64,000 nucleotides of DNA from Streptomyces sp. CB01201 (GCF_002803085.1 NZ_NNBJ01000011.1:149138-213137), one strand, 5' to 3'; counted from the first letter of the stretch, positions 15,093 to 23,897 are shown. Notes: generated from the sequence alone by a model not told the origin. Program-made: numbers and translations.

Positions 15093-15761
15093 ATGTCTGA
15101 TGCTGCGCAGCCCACCGCTGCCGAGGTACGTGCCGCCGCCGAGGCGGTCAAAGCCGCGCTGGACCGTCACCTCGATGCGGTGGAACGCCGCACGGGGGAC
15201 GACGATCCCGATGTGTACGAGGCCTTCAACGCGCTCGCGGCGGCCGCCGAGGCGTACGACGAGCGGCTCTACGACCGCTACGACGAGGTGACCCCCTTCG
15301 AGATCCCCGGCGCCGACGACTCGCTGCCGCCCTACGCGGGCCCCGAGGAACCCAACGCCCTGAGCGTCCTCATCCGCCGCGACTACGCGGTGGCCGAGCC
15401 CCAGCGGCTGCTCGCCCAGGCCCAGCGGATCACCGACCTCGACCCCGAGTCGGACGAGGGCGAGCGCACGGCCCCGGTCGTCGGCAGCAGTGTGCACGCC
15501 GCGCTCGGGGTGCTCTTCGGCGAGTACGAACCCGATGAAATCGCCTCCCGGCACAAGGAGTTCGGCCTGGAGGAGGGCGACTCCACGCTGTGGGTGTCGG
15601 CCGCCGAGGAACTGCCCGAACCCGGCGAGTGGCTGAGCACCCCCTTCGACCACGCGGACCCGCAGTACGTGGTGTGCCGCTTCGATGTGAGCGCGGTCTT
15701 CGACGAGGAGGAGCTGGAGGACGACCTCGACGAGGAGGACGGCCCCCACGCCGCCCCCTGA
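15093..15761 (+). CDS. Conserved acidic protein of unknown function
   Basis: The 222-residue soluble protein is rich in Asp and Glu, with an acidic tail (DEEELEDDLDEEDGPHAAP). The start has helix-forming Ala/Glu repeats (TAAEVRAAAEAVKAALDRHLDAVE). I do not recognise a catalytic motif. The ATG at 15093 has no ribosome site and lies close to a possible -10 (GATAGCGT), suggesting a leaderless or very short leader transcript. A 21-bp stem terminator follows. Confidence 0.75.
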   Translation: MSDAAQPTAAEVRAAAEAVKAALDRHLDAVERRTGDDDPDVYEAFNALAAAAEAYDERLYDRYDEVTPFEIPGADDSLPPYAGPEEPNALSVLIRRDYAVAEPQRLLAQAQRITDLDPESDEGERTAPVVGSSVHAALGVLFGEYEPDEIASRHKEFGLEEGDSTLWVSAAEELPEPGEWLSTPFDHADPQYVVCRFDVSAVFDEEELEDDLDEEDGPHAAP

Positions 15762-15772
15762 CCCGGCCAGGT

Positions 15773-15822
15773 ACGGCAGCGGCCGCGCACCCCGCGACCC
15801 CGGGGTGCGCGGCCGCTGCCGT
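15773..15822. terminator. Bidirectional terminator with 21-bp stem
   Basis: The arms 15773-15793 (ACGGCAGCGGCCGCGC...) and 15802-15822 are perfect reverse complements around an 8-nt loop, between convergent genes. Confidence 0.8.
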
Positions 15823-15832
15823 GTGCGCCGTC

Positions 15833-18244
15833 CTACTGTTCCGCGGGCTTCACCAGGCCGTGCAGCAGCGGCGTGAGGCGCGTCGTGCGCGGGGCCGGAA
15901 GGATCTCCGCCACGGCGCGTGGCAGCGCCTGGTCGACGCCGTGGACAACGGAGAGATGCCGCTCGGCGCGGCCGAACGCGGTGTACACCCAGGCCCGGTT
16001 GAGCCCCTGCGCCGCGTCTCCCGGCAGCACCGCGACCACCGCGGGCCAGCGCATCCCGATCGCCTGGTGCGCGGTGAGCGCCCAGCCGTGCCGCAGCGCG
16101 GACTCGACCCGCTCCTTCGGCACGAGCACGGGCGTGCCCGCACAGTCGAGCCGCAGGCCCTCCGCGTCCGCCTCCACGACGGTGCCGACGACCGTACGCC
16201 CCAGATCCTTGGCGTACGCCGCCCGGTCACCGGGGTCGAAGCCGCCGAAGCGGCCGGGGCCGGGGTTGAGGCGCTGCTTCAGGGCCGCGTTCAGGGCGCG
16301 GGTGCCCGCGGAGCCGCCGTGGCCGACCGTGATGACCTGGGCCTGCTCCACCGGGATGCCGAAGGCCCGGGGGATGGAGTCGGCCAGGAGCTGCACGGAG
16401 CGGTGGACCGCCTCGCCCGCGTCCCGCACCGGCACGATCACGACTTCCTTGCCGGGCGCCTCGACCTGGTTCAGCTCGCCGATGCCGATGCCCGAGACCA
16501 GCTCGCCGACCGGCCCGGGGTCGGGCAGCCGCGACGCCACGACGGGGCAGACGCGGGCGGCCAGCACGTCCTGGAAGACCTGGCCCGCGCCCGCCGGGCC
16601 GAGCACCCCCGGGTCACCGCTCAGGACCAGACGGCAGCCGTCGGCCAGTGACTCCACCAGGATCGCCGCGGTCTCCACGTCGACCTGGCCCGCGTCCTGC
16701 ACCACCAGGACATCGAGCGCCAGTGTGCCGTCCGCGTCCCGGCCGGGGCCCTCGCCGGACAGCAGGCCGGCGAGCGTGAACGCGGCCAGCGGACCGGTCA
16801 GTTCGGCCAGGCGGCGCTGTCCGTCCAGGGTGTGCGCCGCGCCCGCGGCGCGCAGTCCGGCCGCGGCGGCCGCGGTCACCACCGCCGCCGACTCGGCCCG
16901 CGCGGCTTCGCCGCCGGTGTGCGCCACCAAGCCGCTGCCCGCGACCGCGCGGGCCAGCTCACTGCCCTCCGGCCACACCGAACCGTCGTTCCCCACCGGG
17001 GAGTTGAGCAGCCGGGCGAGCCCATCGGCCAGGCTCTCCTCGGCCAGCGCGTACCGGTCGAGCCCCAGCAGTACCTCGACCGGCTCGGCGGGCTCCGCCG
17101 CCTCCTCGGCCCCGTCGATGTCCGCGGCGTCCGCCGTGTTCTCGGCGCTCCCGGTGTTCTCGGCGTTCTCGGTGGAATCCGGCTCCTCGGCCAGACCGTC
17201 CTGGAACACCAGCACCACGCCCTCGGCGATGGCCTGTTGGACCGCCTCGTCGGGATCGGGCACGGACCGCCCGGCCAGGGCCTTGCGCACGTCGTCGGCG
17301 GCCAGCGCCGTGTGTCCGCGTACCGCCGCCTGTTCCAGGATCCAGCCGACCAGGGCGGCCGCCCTGCGCTCGTCGTCCGGGCGGCACTCGGCGCCGAGCA
17401 GCGCCCGCGCGAAGCCGTCGGCCTGCTCGGGGCGCACCCCGGGCACGGCCAGGAGCTGCCAGGGATCCGCGTCGAGCCGCTCGGCCGCCTGCTCGCCGAG
17501 GGCGCCGGTGACCTGTGCGGCCAGCGCCTCGGGGGCACCGCCCCTGCGCAGCACGCCCCGGACGGCGTCGAGGGCCTCGGCCGAAGTGGCGGGCGCCTGC
17601 GCGGGTTCGTGCGCGCGGGGCCGTGCCGGAGCCGTCTCCTGGGCGGGCCCGGAGACGGGCTTGCGCGGGGCGGGCGGCGGGCCCGCGAAGAACGCCGCGC
17701 CCGACTTCTCGCCGCTCTCCACCGCCCGTACCGCCGCGAGGAGGTCGGCCGCCGTTCCGCTCAGCTTGGTGCCGGCCGGGATCGGCGCCTCCTTCTCGGC
17801 CTTGCGCGCCGCGATCCTGGCCCGCAACTCCCGCTGGGCCGCGAGCTCGGCCGCGGCCTCGGAGACCTGCGCAGCCTCGGTCGCCTCGGCGTCGGTGGTG
17901 TCGGGCTGAGCCTCGTGCTCGGCCTCTGCGGCACCGGCCTCAGAACCGTCGGCCTCAGAACCGCCGACCTCATCGGGCCCGGCCGCCTCGCCGGCAACCG
18001 GATCAGCGGGCCCGGCTTCCTCGCCCGCGGCCGCATCAGTCGTTCCGGCTTCCTCGCCCGCGGCCGCATCGGCAGGTTCGCCGTCCTCGGCCGCGGCCCG
18101 CGCCCCTCCCTCGCCGCCGGGCCCGGCACCCTCGGGGGACCCGGGCTCCTCGGCGGGCGCCTGAGCGGTCTCGGGCGCCACCTCCGCCTCGGCGGATTCG
18201 TCGGCCGTGGATCCAGGGGCCGAGCCCTGGGGAAGCGCAGTCAC
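15833..18244 (-). CDS. RecD-like helicase-fold protein with degenerate ATPase site
   Basis: The 803-residue protein has a long acidic, Ala/Glu/Pro-rich N-terminus (1-130). A helix-hairpin-helix-like region follows (about 215-290), then a RecD2-type helicase core. The core has a Walker-B-like LVVQDAGQVDVETA instead of DEASMVD. Its C-terminal UvrD-like segment is TAHQAIGMRWPAVVAVLPG...LNRAWVYTAFGRAERHLSVV. At the Walker A position (normally GGPGTGKTT) it reads HTGGEAARAES, so ATP binding is doubtful. The GTG start at 18244 overlaps the aldo/keto reductase stop by 4 bp. It is probably a non-hydrolysing DNA-binding relative; its role is unknown. Confidence 0.75.
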   Translation of the reverse strand: MTALPQGSAPGSTADESAEAEVAPETAQAPAEEPGSPEGAGPGGEGGARAAAEDGEPADAAAGEEAGTTDAAAGEEAGPADPVAGEAAGPDEVGGSEADGSEAGAAEAEHEAQPDTTDAEATEAAQVSEAAAELAAQRELRARIAARKAEKEAPIPAGTKLSGTAADLLAAVRAVESGEKSGAAFFAGPPPAPRKPVSGPAQETAPARPRAHEPAQAPATSAEALDAVRGVLRRGGAPEALAAQVTGALGEQAAERLDADPWQLLAVPGVRPEQADGFARALLGAECRPDDERRAAALVGWILEQAAVRGHTALAADDVRKALAGRSVPDPDEAVQQAIAEGVVLVFQDGLAEEPDSTENAENTGSAENTADAADIDGAEEAAEPAEPVEVLLGLDRYALAEESLADGLARLLNSPVGNDGSVWPEGSELARAVAGSGLVAHTGGEAARAESAAVVTAAAAAGLRAAGAAHTLDGQRRLAELTGPLAAFTLAGLLSGEGPGRDADGTLALDVLVVQDAGQVDVETAAILVESLADGCRLVLSGDPGVLGPAGAGQVFQDVLAARVCPVVASRLPDPGPVGELVSGIGIGELNQVEAPGKEVVIVPVRDAGEAVHRSVQLLADSIPRAFGIPVEQAQVITVGHGGSAGTRALNAALKQRLNPGPGRFGGFDPGDRAAYAKDLGRTVVGTVVEADAEGLRLDCAGTPVLVPKERVESALRHGWALTAHQAIGMRWPAVVAVLPGDAAQGLNRAWVYTAFGRAERHLSVVHGVDQALPRAVAEILPAPRTTRLTPLLHGLVKPAEQ

Positions 18245-19224
18245 AGCGTGCTCCAGTCCTGATCGGGATAGCGGTGCACGGGCGCCGACACATCGTCGAG
18301 CGCCTGGCAGATCTCGTCAGGAAGACTAAGGGCCTCCACTGACAATGCCGCCGCGAGCTGCTGCGCGTTGCGCGCGCCGACGATCGGCGCCACCACTCCC
18401 GGCCGGTCCCTCACCCAGGCCAGCGCCACCTGAAGGGGTGTCGCGGCGAGTCCGTCGGCCGCTATGGAGACCGCGTCGACGATCCGGCTCGCCGCGTCGT
18501 CCAGATAGGGCGCGACGAACGCCGAGAGGCCGTCGGACGCGCCCCGCGAGTCCGACGGCGTCCCGTGCCGGTACTTGCCGGTCAGTACGCCCCGGCCCAG
18601 CGGCGAGGACGGGAGGAGCCCGAGGCCCAGGTCCAGGGCGGCGGGCAGGACTTCGCGCTCCACCCCGCGCTGGAGCAGCGAGTACTCCATCTGGGTGCTG
18701 GCGAGCCGGGTGCGCACACCGGGCGCGGCGAGTTGCCAGGTCGCGGCCTTGGCGAGCTGCCAGCCGCTGAAGTTGGAGATGCCCGCATAGCGCGCCCGGC
18801 CGCTGCTGACCGCGATGTCGAGGGCCTGGAGCGTCTCCTCCAACGGCGTTCCGCAGTCGAAGGCGTGCACCTGCCACAGGTCCACGTAGTCGGTGCGGAG
18901 GCGTTCGAGCGAGGCGTCCAGCGCGTTCAGGAGGTGGCCGCGCGAGCCGTCGAAGCGGCGGTCGGGGTCGGGCACGCTGCCCGCCTTGGTCGCCACGACC
19001 AGGTCCCTGCGCGGCACGAGCCGCTCCATCAACTGGCCGAGCAGATACTCCGCGTCCCCGCCGCCGTACACGTCCGCCGTGTCGATCAGGGTGCCGCCCG
19101 CGTCCCAGAACGCCTTCAGGAGATCGGCGGCGTCCTGCTCGCCGACGTCCCGGCCCCATGTCAGGGTGCCGAGCCCGATCCGGGATACACGCAGGCCCGT
19201 GCGGCCGAGATGCCTCTGCTCCAT
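18241..19224 (-). CDS. Aldo/keto reductase
   Basis: The 327-residue TIM-barrel NADPH oxidoreductase begins MEQRHLGRTGLRVSRIGLG. It has the catalytic tetrad region DTADVY (Asp48, Tyr53), Lys80 in VVATKAG and the His of WQVHAFD. The cofactor motif APIVGARNAQQL lies near the C-terminus. It reduces aldehydes or ketones; the substrate is unknown. The open frame extends further upstream, but ATG 19224 is where homology to the family begins. The stop overlaps the downstream RecD-like gene start (GTGA), implying coupled translation of two unrelated functions. Confidence 0.87.
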   Translation of the reverse strand: MEQRHLGRTGLRVSRIGLGTLTWGRDVGEQDAADLLKAFWDAGGTLIDTADVYGGGDAEYLLGQLMERLVPRRDLVVATKAGSVPDPDRRFDGSRGHLLNALDASLERLRTDYVDLWQVHAFDCGTPLEETLQALDIAVSSGRARYAGISNFSGWQLAKAATWQLAAPGVRTRLASTQMEYSLLQRGVEREVLPAALDLGLGLLPSSPLGRGVLTGKYRHGTPSDSRGASDGLSAFVAPYLDDAASRIVDAVSIAADGLAATPLQVALAWVRDRPGVVAPIVGARNAQQLAAALSVEALSLPDEICQALDDVSAPVHRYPDQDWSTL

Positions 19225-19327
19225 GGGCGCGAGATTACTGGCCAAGGGCCTGCGGGGAGAGAGCCTGTGGACAACTCGACCCTGCCGCATCACGGCCACG
19301 CGCGCTAGAGTCCCCGGCACAGGAACG

Positions 19328-19341
19328 TTACTCATGAGTAA
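19328..19341. promoter_or_regulatory. Candidate operator TTACTCATGAGTAA
   Basis: This is a perfect 14-bp palindrome just downstream of a possible -10 element (TAGAGT, 19306-19311) and 52 bp before the LLM oxidoreductase start. A repressor bound here would block the promoter. TetR-family proteins often use palindromes of this kind; no such regulator is adjacent. Confidence 0.5.
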
Positions 19342-19393
19342 GACGCGGGAGTGGGCGCGTGCGTACGCGTCCCGACGAGTAAGGGGATCGGCC

Positions 19394-20449
19394 ATGCGGC
19401 TCGGCATCAACCTCGGCTACTGGGGCGCCGGAATGGACGGCGACAACCTCGCCGTCGCCAAGGAGGCGGACAAGCTCGGCTACGACGTCTGCTGGGCGGC
19501 CGAGGCCTACGGTTCGGACGCGCCCACGGTGCTCGCCTGGGTCGCCGCGCAGACCGAGCGCATCGACGTGGGCTCGGCGATCCTCCAGATCCCGGCCCGC
19601 CAGCCCGCCATGACCGCGATGACGGCCGCCACCCTCGACTCGCTGTCCGGCGGCCGCTTCCGCCTCGGCCTCGGCGTCTCGGGGCCGCAGGTCTCCGAGG
19701 GCTGGTACGGCGTCAAGTTCGACAAGCCGCTCGCCCGCACCCGCGAGTACGTCGAGATCGTCCGCAAGGCGATGACCCGCGAGCGGCTCTCCTACGAGGG
19801 CGAGCACTGGACGCTGCCGCTGCCCGGCGGCCCCGGCAAGCCCATCAAGCTGACCGTGCACCCCGAGCGCGAGCACATCCCGCTCTACATCGCCGCGATC
19901 GGCCCGAAGAACCTGGAGCAGACCGGCGAGATCGCCGACGGCGCGCTGCTGATCTTCCCGGCCGCCGAGCACATCGAGGCCACCGCGATCTCCCACATCC
20001 GTACGGGCCGCGAGAAGGCCGGCCTCACCATGGACGGCTTCGACGTCTGTCCCACGCTGCCGATCGCGCTCGGCGCCGACGCGGACGTCTCGGCCCTGGC
20101 CGACATGTTCCGCCCGTACACCGCGCTGTACGTCGGCGGCATGGGCAGCCGCAAGCAGAACTTCTACAACCAGCTGGCGCAGCGCATGGGTTACGAGAAG
20201 GAGGCCGCCGAGATCCAGGACAAGTACCTGGCCGGCGACAAGGCGGGCGCCGGAGCCGCGGTGCCGCAGCAGCTCATCGACTCGACGACGCTGCTCGGCT
20301 CGGTGGAGCGGATCGCCGACCGGATGCAGGCGTACGCCGCGGCCGGTGTCACCACGCTGACCCTGGCCCCGGCCGGCTTCACGCTCGACGAGCGGCTCGC
20401 CTCGCTGCGCGCGGGCACCGAGGCGCTGGAGCGCGCGGGCGTGGCATAG
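19394..20449 (+). CDS. LLM-class F420-dependent oxidoreductase
   Basis: The 351-residue protein of the luciferase-like TIM-barrel family starts MRLGINLGYWGAGMDGDNLA. It contains ADKLGYDVCWAAEAYGSDAP, GSAILQIPARQPAMTA, LSGGRFRLGLGVSGPQVSEG and IPLYIAAIGPKNLE, a pattern typical of actinobacterial F420-dependent oxidoreductases. The substrate is unknown. AAGGGG lies 7 bp before ATG 19394. It is monocistronic, divergent from the aldo/keto reductase, with a palindromic candidate operator in its leader and a hairpin terminator after it. Confidence 0.87.
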   Translation: MRLGINLGYWGAGMDGDNLAVAKEADKLGYDVCWAAEAYGSDAPTVLAWVAAQTERIDVGSAILQIPARQPAMTAMTAATLDSLSGGRFRLGLGVSGPQVSEGWYGVKFDKPLARTREYVEIVRKAMTRERLSYEGEHWTLPLPGGPGKPIKLTVHPEREHIPLYIAAIGPKNLEQTGEIADGALLIFPAAEHIEATAISHIRTGREKAGLTMDGFDVCPTLPIALGADADVSALADMFRPYTALYVGGMGSRKQNFYNQLAQRMGYEKEAAEIQDKYLAGDKAGAGAAVPQQLIDSTTLLGSVERIADRMQAYAAAGVTTLTLAPAGFTLDERLASLRAGTEALERAGVA

Positions 20450-20475
20450 GCCCGAGAGGGCCGAAGAGGTTCTGC

Positions 20476-20514
20476 GGCCGTGGTGGGGGCTCGGGGGTCT
20501 TCCCCGCCACGGCC
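20476..20514 (+). terminator. Terminator after LLM oxidoreductase
   Basis: GGCCGTGGTGGGG (20476-20488) pairs with CCCCGCCACGGCC (20502-20514) with one G-U pair and a 13-nt loop. Confidence 0.7.
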
Positions 20515-20674
20515 GTCATGACGCACAACGCCCGCCCCCGCCGCCCGGTTACGGCGCCGGGGGCACCGCACATTCCTTCGTTCGGCCCAGTGGGGCCCGA
20601 TCCCTGTTGCCGCGGCCGGTGCGGCGCATTTGACTCGGTTCGGCAGAGTCCTGTGCGCACCCGGAGGTACGGCG

Positions 20675-21463
20675 ATGCTCTCGGCCAAGAGCCTGTTCCA
20701 GGAGATCCTCGACAACGACGAGTCGTACCGGCTCTTCTGCTCCATCGCCGCCAGCGGCGAGGCCCAGGGCGGCTGGGAGAACGGCCGGATCGCGGCGCTG
20801 CTGCCGGACGAGTACCGCGCCCTGGCCCCGAAGGTGGCCCGGCACGGCGCCGACGAGGACAAGCACGGGCGGATCTTCCAGGCGCTCCTGAAGAAGCGCG
20901 GCCTGCGCCCGGTCGACGTACCGCACGAGACGAACTACACGATGCTGCTCGAACGGCAGGGCATCGGGCTCGGCCATGCCCAGCTGCGGGGCGAGGAGCC
21001 GCTCACCGCGCGGGACGTCGTGGTCTACCTCGCACACAGCCGGGTCACCGAGCAGCGCGCCGCCGAACAGATGCGGCTGCTGTGCCGGCACTTCGGCGAC
21101 GACCCGGACCTCGGGCGCGCGATGCGGATGATCTCCGCCGACGAGGACAACCACCTCGCCTACTGCCACGAGGAGTTGCTGCGCCTGGCCCGCGCCGGAC
21201 ACGGGCGCCTCATCCAGCGGGTGCTGCGCCACAGCGCGCTCGCCGAGATCCGGGTCCACCGTGATGTCAGCCTCGCCGTGACGGCCCGCATGGGAGCCAT
21301 CCTCGGCTGGCCGGGCTCCAGGGCCGCCGCCCTCACCGCGGGCATCCACGCGGTGTACGCCTACGAACGGCTCGCCGGGTGGCGGCGGATGGTCGGCCTC
21401 GCCATGCCCGAGCGGCGCGACGCGCTGGGCGGCCCCGCCCTCGCCGCACCCGAATTCGCCTAG
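20675..21463 (+). CDS. Ferritin-like domain protein
   Basis: The 262-residue, largely alpha-helical protein has two carboxylate/His metal motifs spaced as in ferritin-like four-helix bundles: DEDKHGRIF near residue 65 and SADEDNHLAYCHEEL near 155. A third Glu occurs in VTEQRAAEQM. It may bind a di-iron centre and act in oxidation or iron handling. A C-terminal hydrophobic segment (GSRAAALTAGIHAVYAY) could lie on the membrane. GGAGG lies 7 bp before ATG 20675. Streptomycetes commonly carry a similar conserved protein; the substrate is unknown. Confidence 0.75.
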   Translation: MLSAKSLFQEILDNDESYRLFCSIAASGEAQGGWENGRIAALLPDEYRALAPKVARHGADEDKHGRIFQALLKKRGLRPVDVPHETNYTMLLERQGIGLGHAQLRGEEPLTARDVVVYLAHSRVTEQRAAEQMRLLCRHFGDDPDLGRAMRMISADEDNHLAYCHEELLRLARAGHGRLIQRVLRHSALAEIRVHRDVSLAVTARMGAILGWPGSRAAALTAGIHAVYAYERLAGWRRMVGLAMPERRDALGGPALAAPEFA

Positions 21464-21493
21464 CGCACCCGGATTCGCCGAGCCACCGGCCCG

Positions 21494-22483
21494 CTAGAGC
21501 CAGCCGCGTCGCTTGAACAGGCGGTACAGGCCGAACTCCAGGAGCACCATCAGGACGATCAGGGCCGGATAGCTCCACGCCCAGTGGAGTTCCGGCATGT
21601 GGTCGAAGTTCATGCCGTAGACGCCGGCCAGCATCGTGGGGACCGCCGCCATCGCGGCCCACGCCGAGATCTTCCGCATGTCGTCGTTCTGGCGGACGCT
21701 GACCTGGGCCAGATGCGCCGACAGGATGTCCGAGAGCAGCCGGTCCAGGCCCTCCACGGCCTCGTTGGCCCGCATCAGGTGGTCGTCCACGTCCCGGAAG
21801 AACGGCTGGGACTTGGCGTTCACGAACGGCACGCCCGCGCTCGCCAGGCGCTGCACGGGCTGGGCCAGCGGACCGGTCGCCCGGCGGAACTCCAGCAGCT
21901 GCCGCTTGAAGGTGTAGATCCGCGACGCGGTGTCCTTGGTGTCGCGGCCGCCCGTGGTGGGCGAGAAGATCTGTGCCTCCAACTCCTCCAGGTCCGTCTG
22001 GAGCTCGGCCGCCACGTCCGTGTAGTGGTCGACGACGGCGTCGCTCACCGCGTACAGGACGGTCGTGGGCCCGTGCGCGAGCAGCTCGGGCTCCGCCTCC
22101 AGGCGCTGCCGTACCGCCTTGAGCGGTGCTCCCTCGCCGTGCCGGACGGTCACCACGAAGCAGTCGCCCACGAAGAGCATCAGCTCGCCGGTGGACACGG
22201 TGTCGCTGTCCGGCTCGTACACGACGGGCTTGAGGACCATGAAGAGCGAGTCGTCGTAGACCTCAAGCTTGGGGCGCTGATGCGCCTTCAGGGCGTCCTC
22301 CACGGCCAGTTCGTGCAGCCCGAACTCGGTGCTGACCAGGTCGAACTCCTCCTCGGTGGGCTCGTGGAGGCCCACCCACAGGAAGCTGTCCCCTTCGGCT
22401 CGGGCCCGGGCGAGGGCCTCGGAGAAATCCTGGGGCCCCTCGGTGCGGCGGCCCTCGTGGTAGATGGCGCAGTCGACGATCAT
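21494..22483 (-). CDS. corA: CorA-family magnesium/cobalt transporter
   Basis: The 329-residue protein has a large N-terminal cytosolic domain (FLWVGLHEPTEEEFDLV, then FGLHELAVEDALKAHQRPK) and a long coiled helix. Two C-terminal transmembrane segments follow, the first ending in the signature GMNFDHMPE. It forms a pentameric Mg2+ channel in the cytoplasmic membrane. ATG 22483 is preferred: a GGGAG ribosome site lies 10 bp upstream, whereas ATG 22492 is only one base from it. That ribosome site is inside an inverted repeat and could be masked by a hairpin. Confidence 0.9.
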   Translation of the reverse strand: MIVDCAIYHEGRRTEGPQDFSEALARARAEGDSFLWVGLHEPTEEEFDLVSTEFGLHELAVEDALKAHQRPKLEVYDDSLFMVLKPVVYEPDSDTVSTGELMLFVGDCFVVTVRHGEGAPLKAVRQRLEAEPELLAHGPTTVLYAVSDAVVDHYTDVAAELQTDLEELEAQIFSPTTGGRDTKDTASRIYTFKRQLLEFRRATGPLAQPVQRLASAGVPFVNAKSQPFFRDVDDHLMRANEAVEGLDRLLSDILSAHLAQVSVRQNDDMRKISAWAAMAAVPTMLAGVYGMNFDHMPELHWAWSYPALIVLMVLLEFGLYRLFKRRGWL

Positions 22484-22493
22484 CGCGTGCATT

Positions 22494-22509
22494 CTCCCGT
22501 GAACGGGAG
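22494..22509. promoter_or_regulatory. Inverted repeat covering the corA ribosome site
   Basis: CTCCCGT-GA-ACGGGAG is a perfect 7-bp inverted repeat. In corA mRNA it can fold with the GGGAG Shine-Dalgarno sequence in the 3' arm. It may instead be an operator, since it lies in the 68-bp gap between divergent genes. Confidence 0.45.
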
Positions 22510-22551
22510 CCGCCCGCACCCGAGGGGCACGGGCCGCTTAGGCTGGCGCCC

Positions 22552-23238
22552 ATGGCCACGCTGATCCTCGTACGCCACGGACGTTCCACCGCCAACACGG
22601 CGGGGGTGCTGGCCGGCTGGACGCCGGGTGTCGCCCTCGACGAGCGCGGCAACGCCCAGGCCGCCGCCCTGCCCGCCCGGCTCGCCGGAGTGCCGCTCGC
22701 CGCCGTCGTCACCAGCCCGCTCCAGCGCTGCCGGGAGACCGTGCAGCCGCTCCTGGACGCCCGCCCCGGACTGCCGCTGCACCCGGAGGACCTGATCGGC
22801 GAGTGCCACTACGGAGACTGGTCGGGCCGCAAGCTCGCCGAGCTGTCCCCCGACCCGCTCATGGAGGTCGTGCAGCAGCATCCGTCCAACGCGGCGTTCC
22901 CCGGCGGCGAGTCGATGCGCGCGATGCAGGCCCGGGCCGTGGGGGCCGTACGGGACTGGAACGAGCGGATCGAGACCGAGCACGGTCCCGACGCGGTCTA
23001 CGCCATGTGCTCGCACGGCGACATCATCAAGTCCGTCGTGGCGGACGCCCTCGGCATGCATCTCGACCTCTTTCAGCGCATCTCGGTGGAACCGTGTTCC
23101 CTGACCGTGATCCGCTACACCCGGCTGCGGCCCTACCTCGTACGCCTGGGGGACACCGGGGATCTCGCCTCGCTGATGCCGCGCGAGAAGCCGGCGGACG
23201 AACAGGCCGAGGTCGGTGGCGGTGCGGGAGCACCGTGA
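22552..23238 (+). CDS. Histidine-phosphatase-family protein (MSMEG_4193-type putative phosphomutase)
   Basis: The 228-residue protein starts with the catalytic MATLILVRHGRS (Arg7-region RHG with His9). It has TSPLQRCRETVQPL, the family-specific ECHYGDWSGRKLAEL, and the second histidine in MCSHGDIIKSV. This matches the actinobacterial putative phosphomutase family found next to mshC. A possible -10 (TAGGCT) sits just before the ATG and no ribosome site is visible, suggesting a leaderless transcript. It begins a likely operon with DUF3090 and the SCO1664-type gene. Its substrate is unknown. Confidence 0.85.
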   Translation: MATLILVRHGRSTANTAGVLAGWTPGVALDERGNAQAAALPARLAGVPLAAVVTSPLQRCRETVQPLLDARPGLPLHPEDLIGECHYGDWSGRKLAELSPDPLMEVVQQHPSNAAFPGGESMRAMQARAVGAVRDWNERIETEHGPDAVYAMCSHGDIIKSVVADALGMHLDLFQRISVEPCSLTVIRYTRLRPYLVRLGDTGDLASLMPREKPADEQAEVGGGAGAP

Positions 23239-23306
23239 TCGCCGGGCACAGTAGGGTGGACGCGCCGAAAACCGCCGCTCCAACTCCGAACTAGGGAGAC
23301 CAGAAC

Positions 23307-23897
23307 GTGTCCCGTCAGGTGTTCTTCTACGACCCGCCGGACCGTTTCGTGGCCGGCACGGTCGGGCTCCCCGGGCGCCGGACGTTCTTCCTCCAGGCGT
23401 CCGCGGGCAGCCGCACCACCAGCGTCGCCCTGGAGAAGACCCAGGTGGCGGCGCTCGCCGAGCGGATCGACGAGCTGCTCGACGAGGTCGTGCGCAGGAC
23501 CGGAGGAAACGCTCCTGTGCCCGCCGTGGCCCCGCCGGACGTGACCGACACCGCGCCCCTCGACTCGCCGGTCGAGGAGGAGTTCCGGGTCGGCACCATG
23601 GCGCTGGCCTGGGACGGTGACGAACAGCGCATGATCATCGAGGCGCAGGCCCTGGTCGAGCTGGACGCCGAGACCGAGGACGACCTCGCCGAGGCCGAGG
23701 AGCGGATGCTCCAGGACGAGGAGAACGGCCCGCCGATGCTGCGGGTGCGACTGACCGGGGCCCAGGCCCGGGCCTTCGCCAAGCGGGCCCTCGATGTCGT
23801 GAACGCGGGCCGCCCGCCGTGCCCGCTGTGCAGCCTGCCGCTCGACCCGGAAGGACACGTATGCCCGCGCCAGAACGGATACCGCCGCGGAGCCTGA
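23307..23897 (+). CDS. DUF3090-family protein with C-terminal zinc-like motif
   Basis: The 196-residue protein (starts VSRQVFFYDPPDRFVAGTVG) belongs to the conserved actinobacterial DUF3090 family. A central acidic helix region is followed by a C-terminal CPLC-x5-DPEGHVC cluster that could bind zinc. GTG 23307 has AGGGAG 8 bp upstream. It overlaps the next gene by 37 bp and lies in the same cassette as the phosphomutase-like gene and mshC. The molecular function is unknown. Confidence 0.85.
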   Translation: MSRQVFFYDPPDRFVAGTVGLPGRRTFFLQASAGSRTTSVALEKTQVAALAERIDELLDEVVRRTGGNAPVPAVAPPDVTDTAPLDSPVEEEFRVGTMALAWDGDEQRMIIEAQALVELDAETEDDLAEAEERMLQDEENGPPMLRVRLTGAQARAFAKRALDVVNAGRPPCPLCSLPLDPEGHVCPRQNGYRRGA

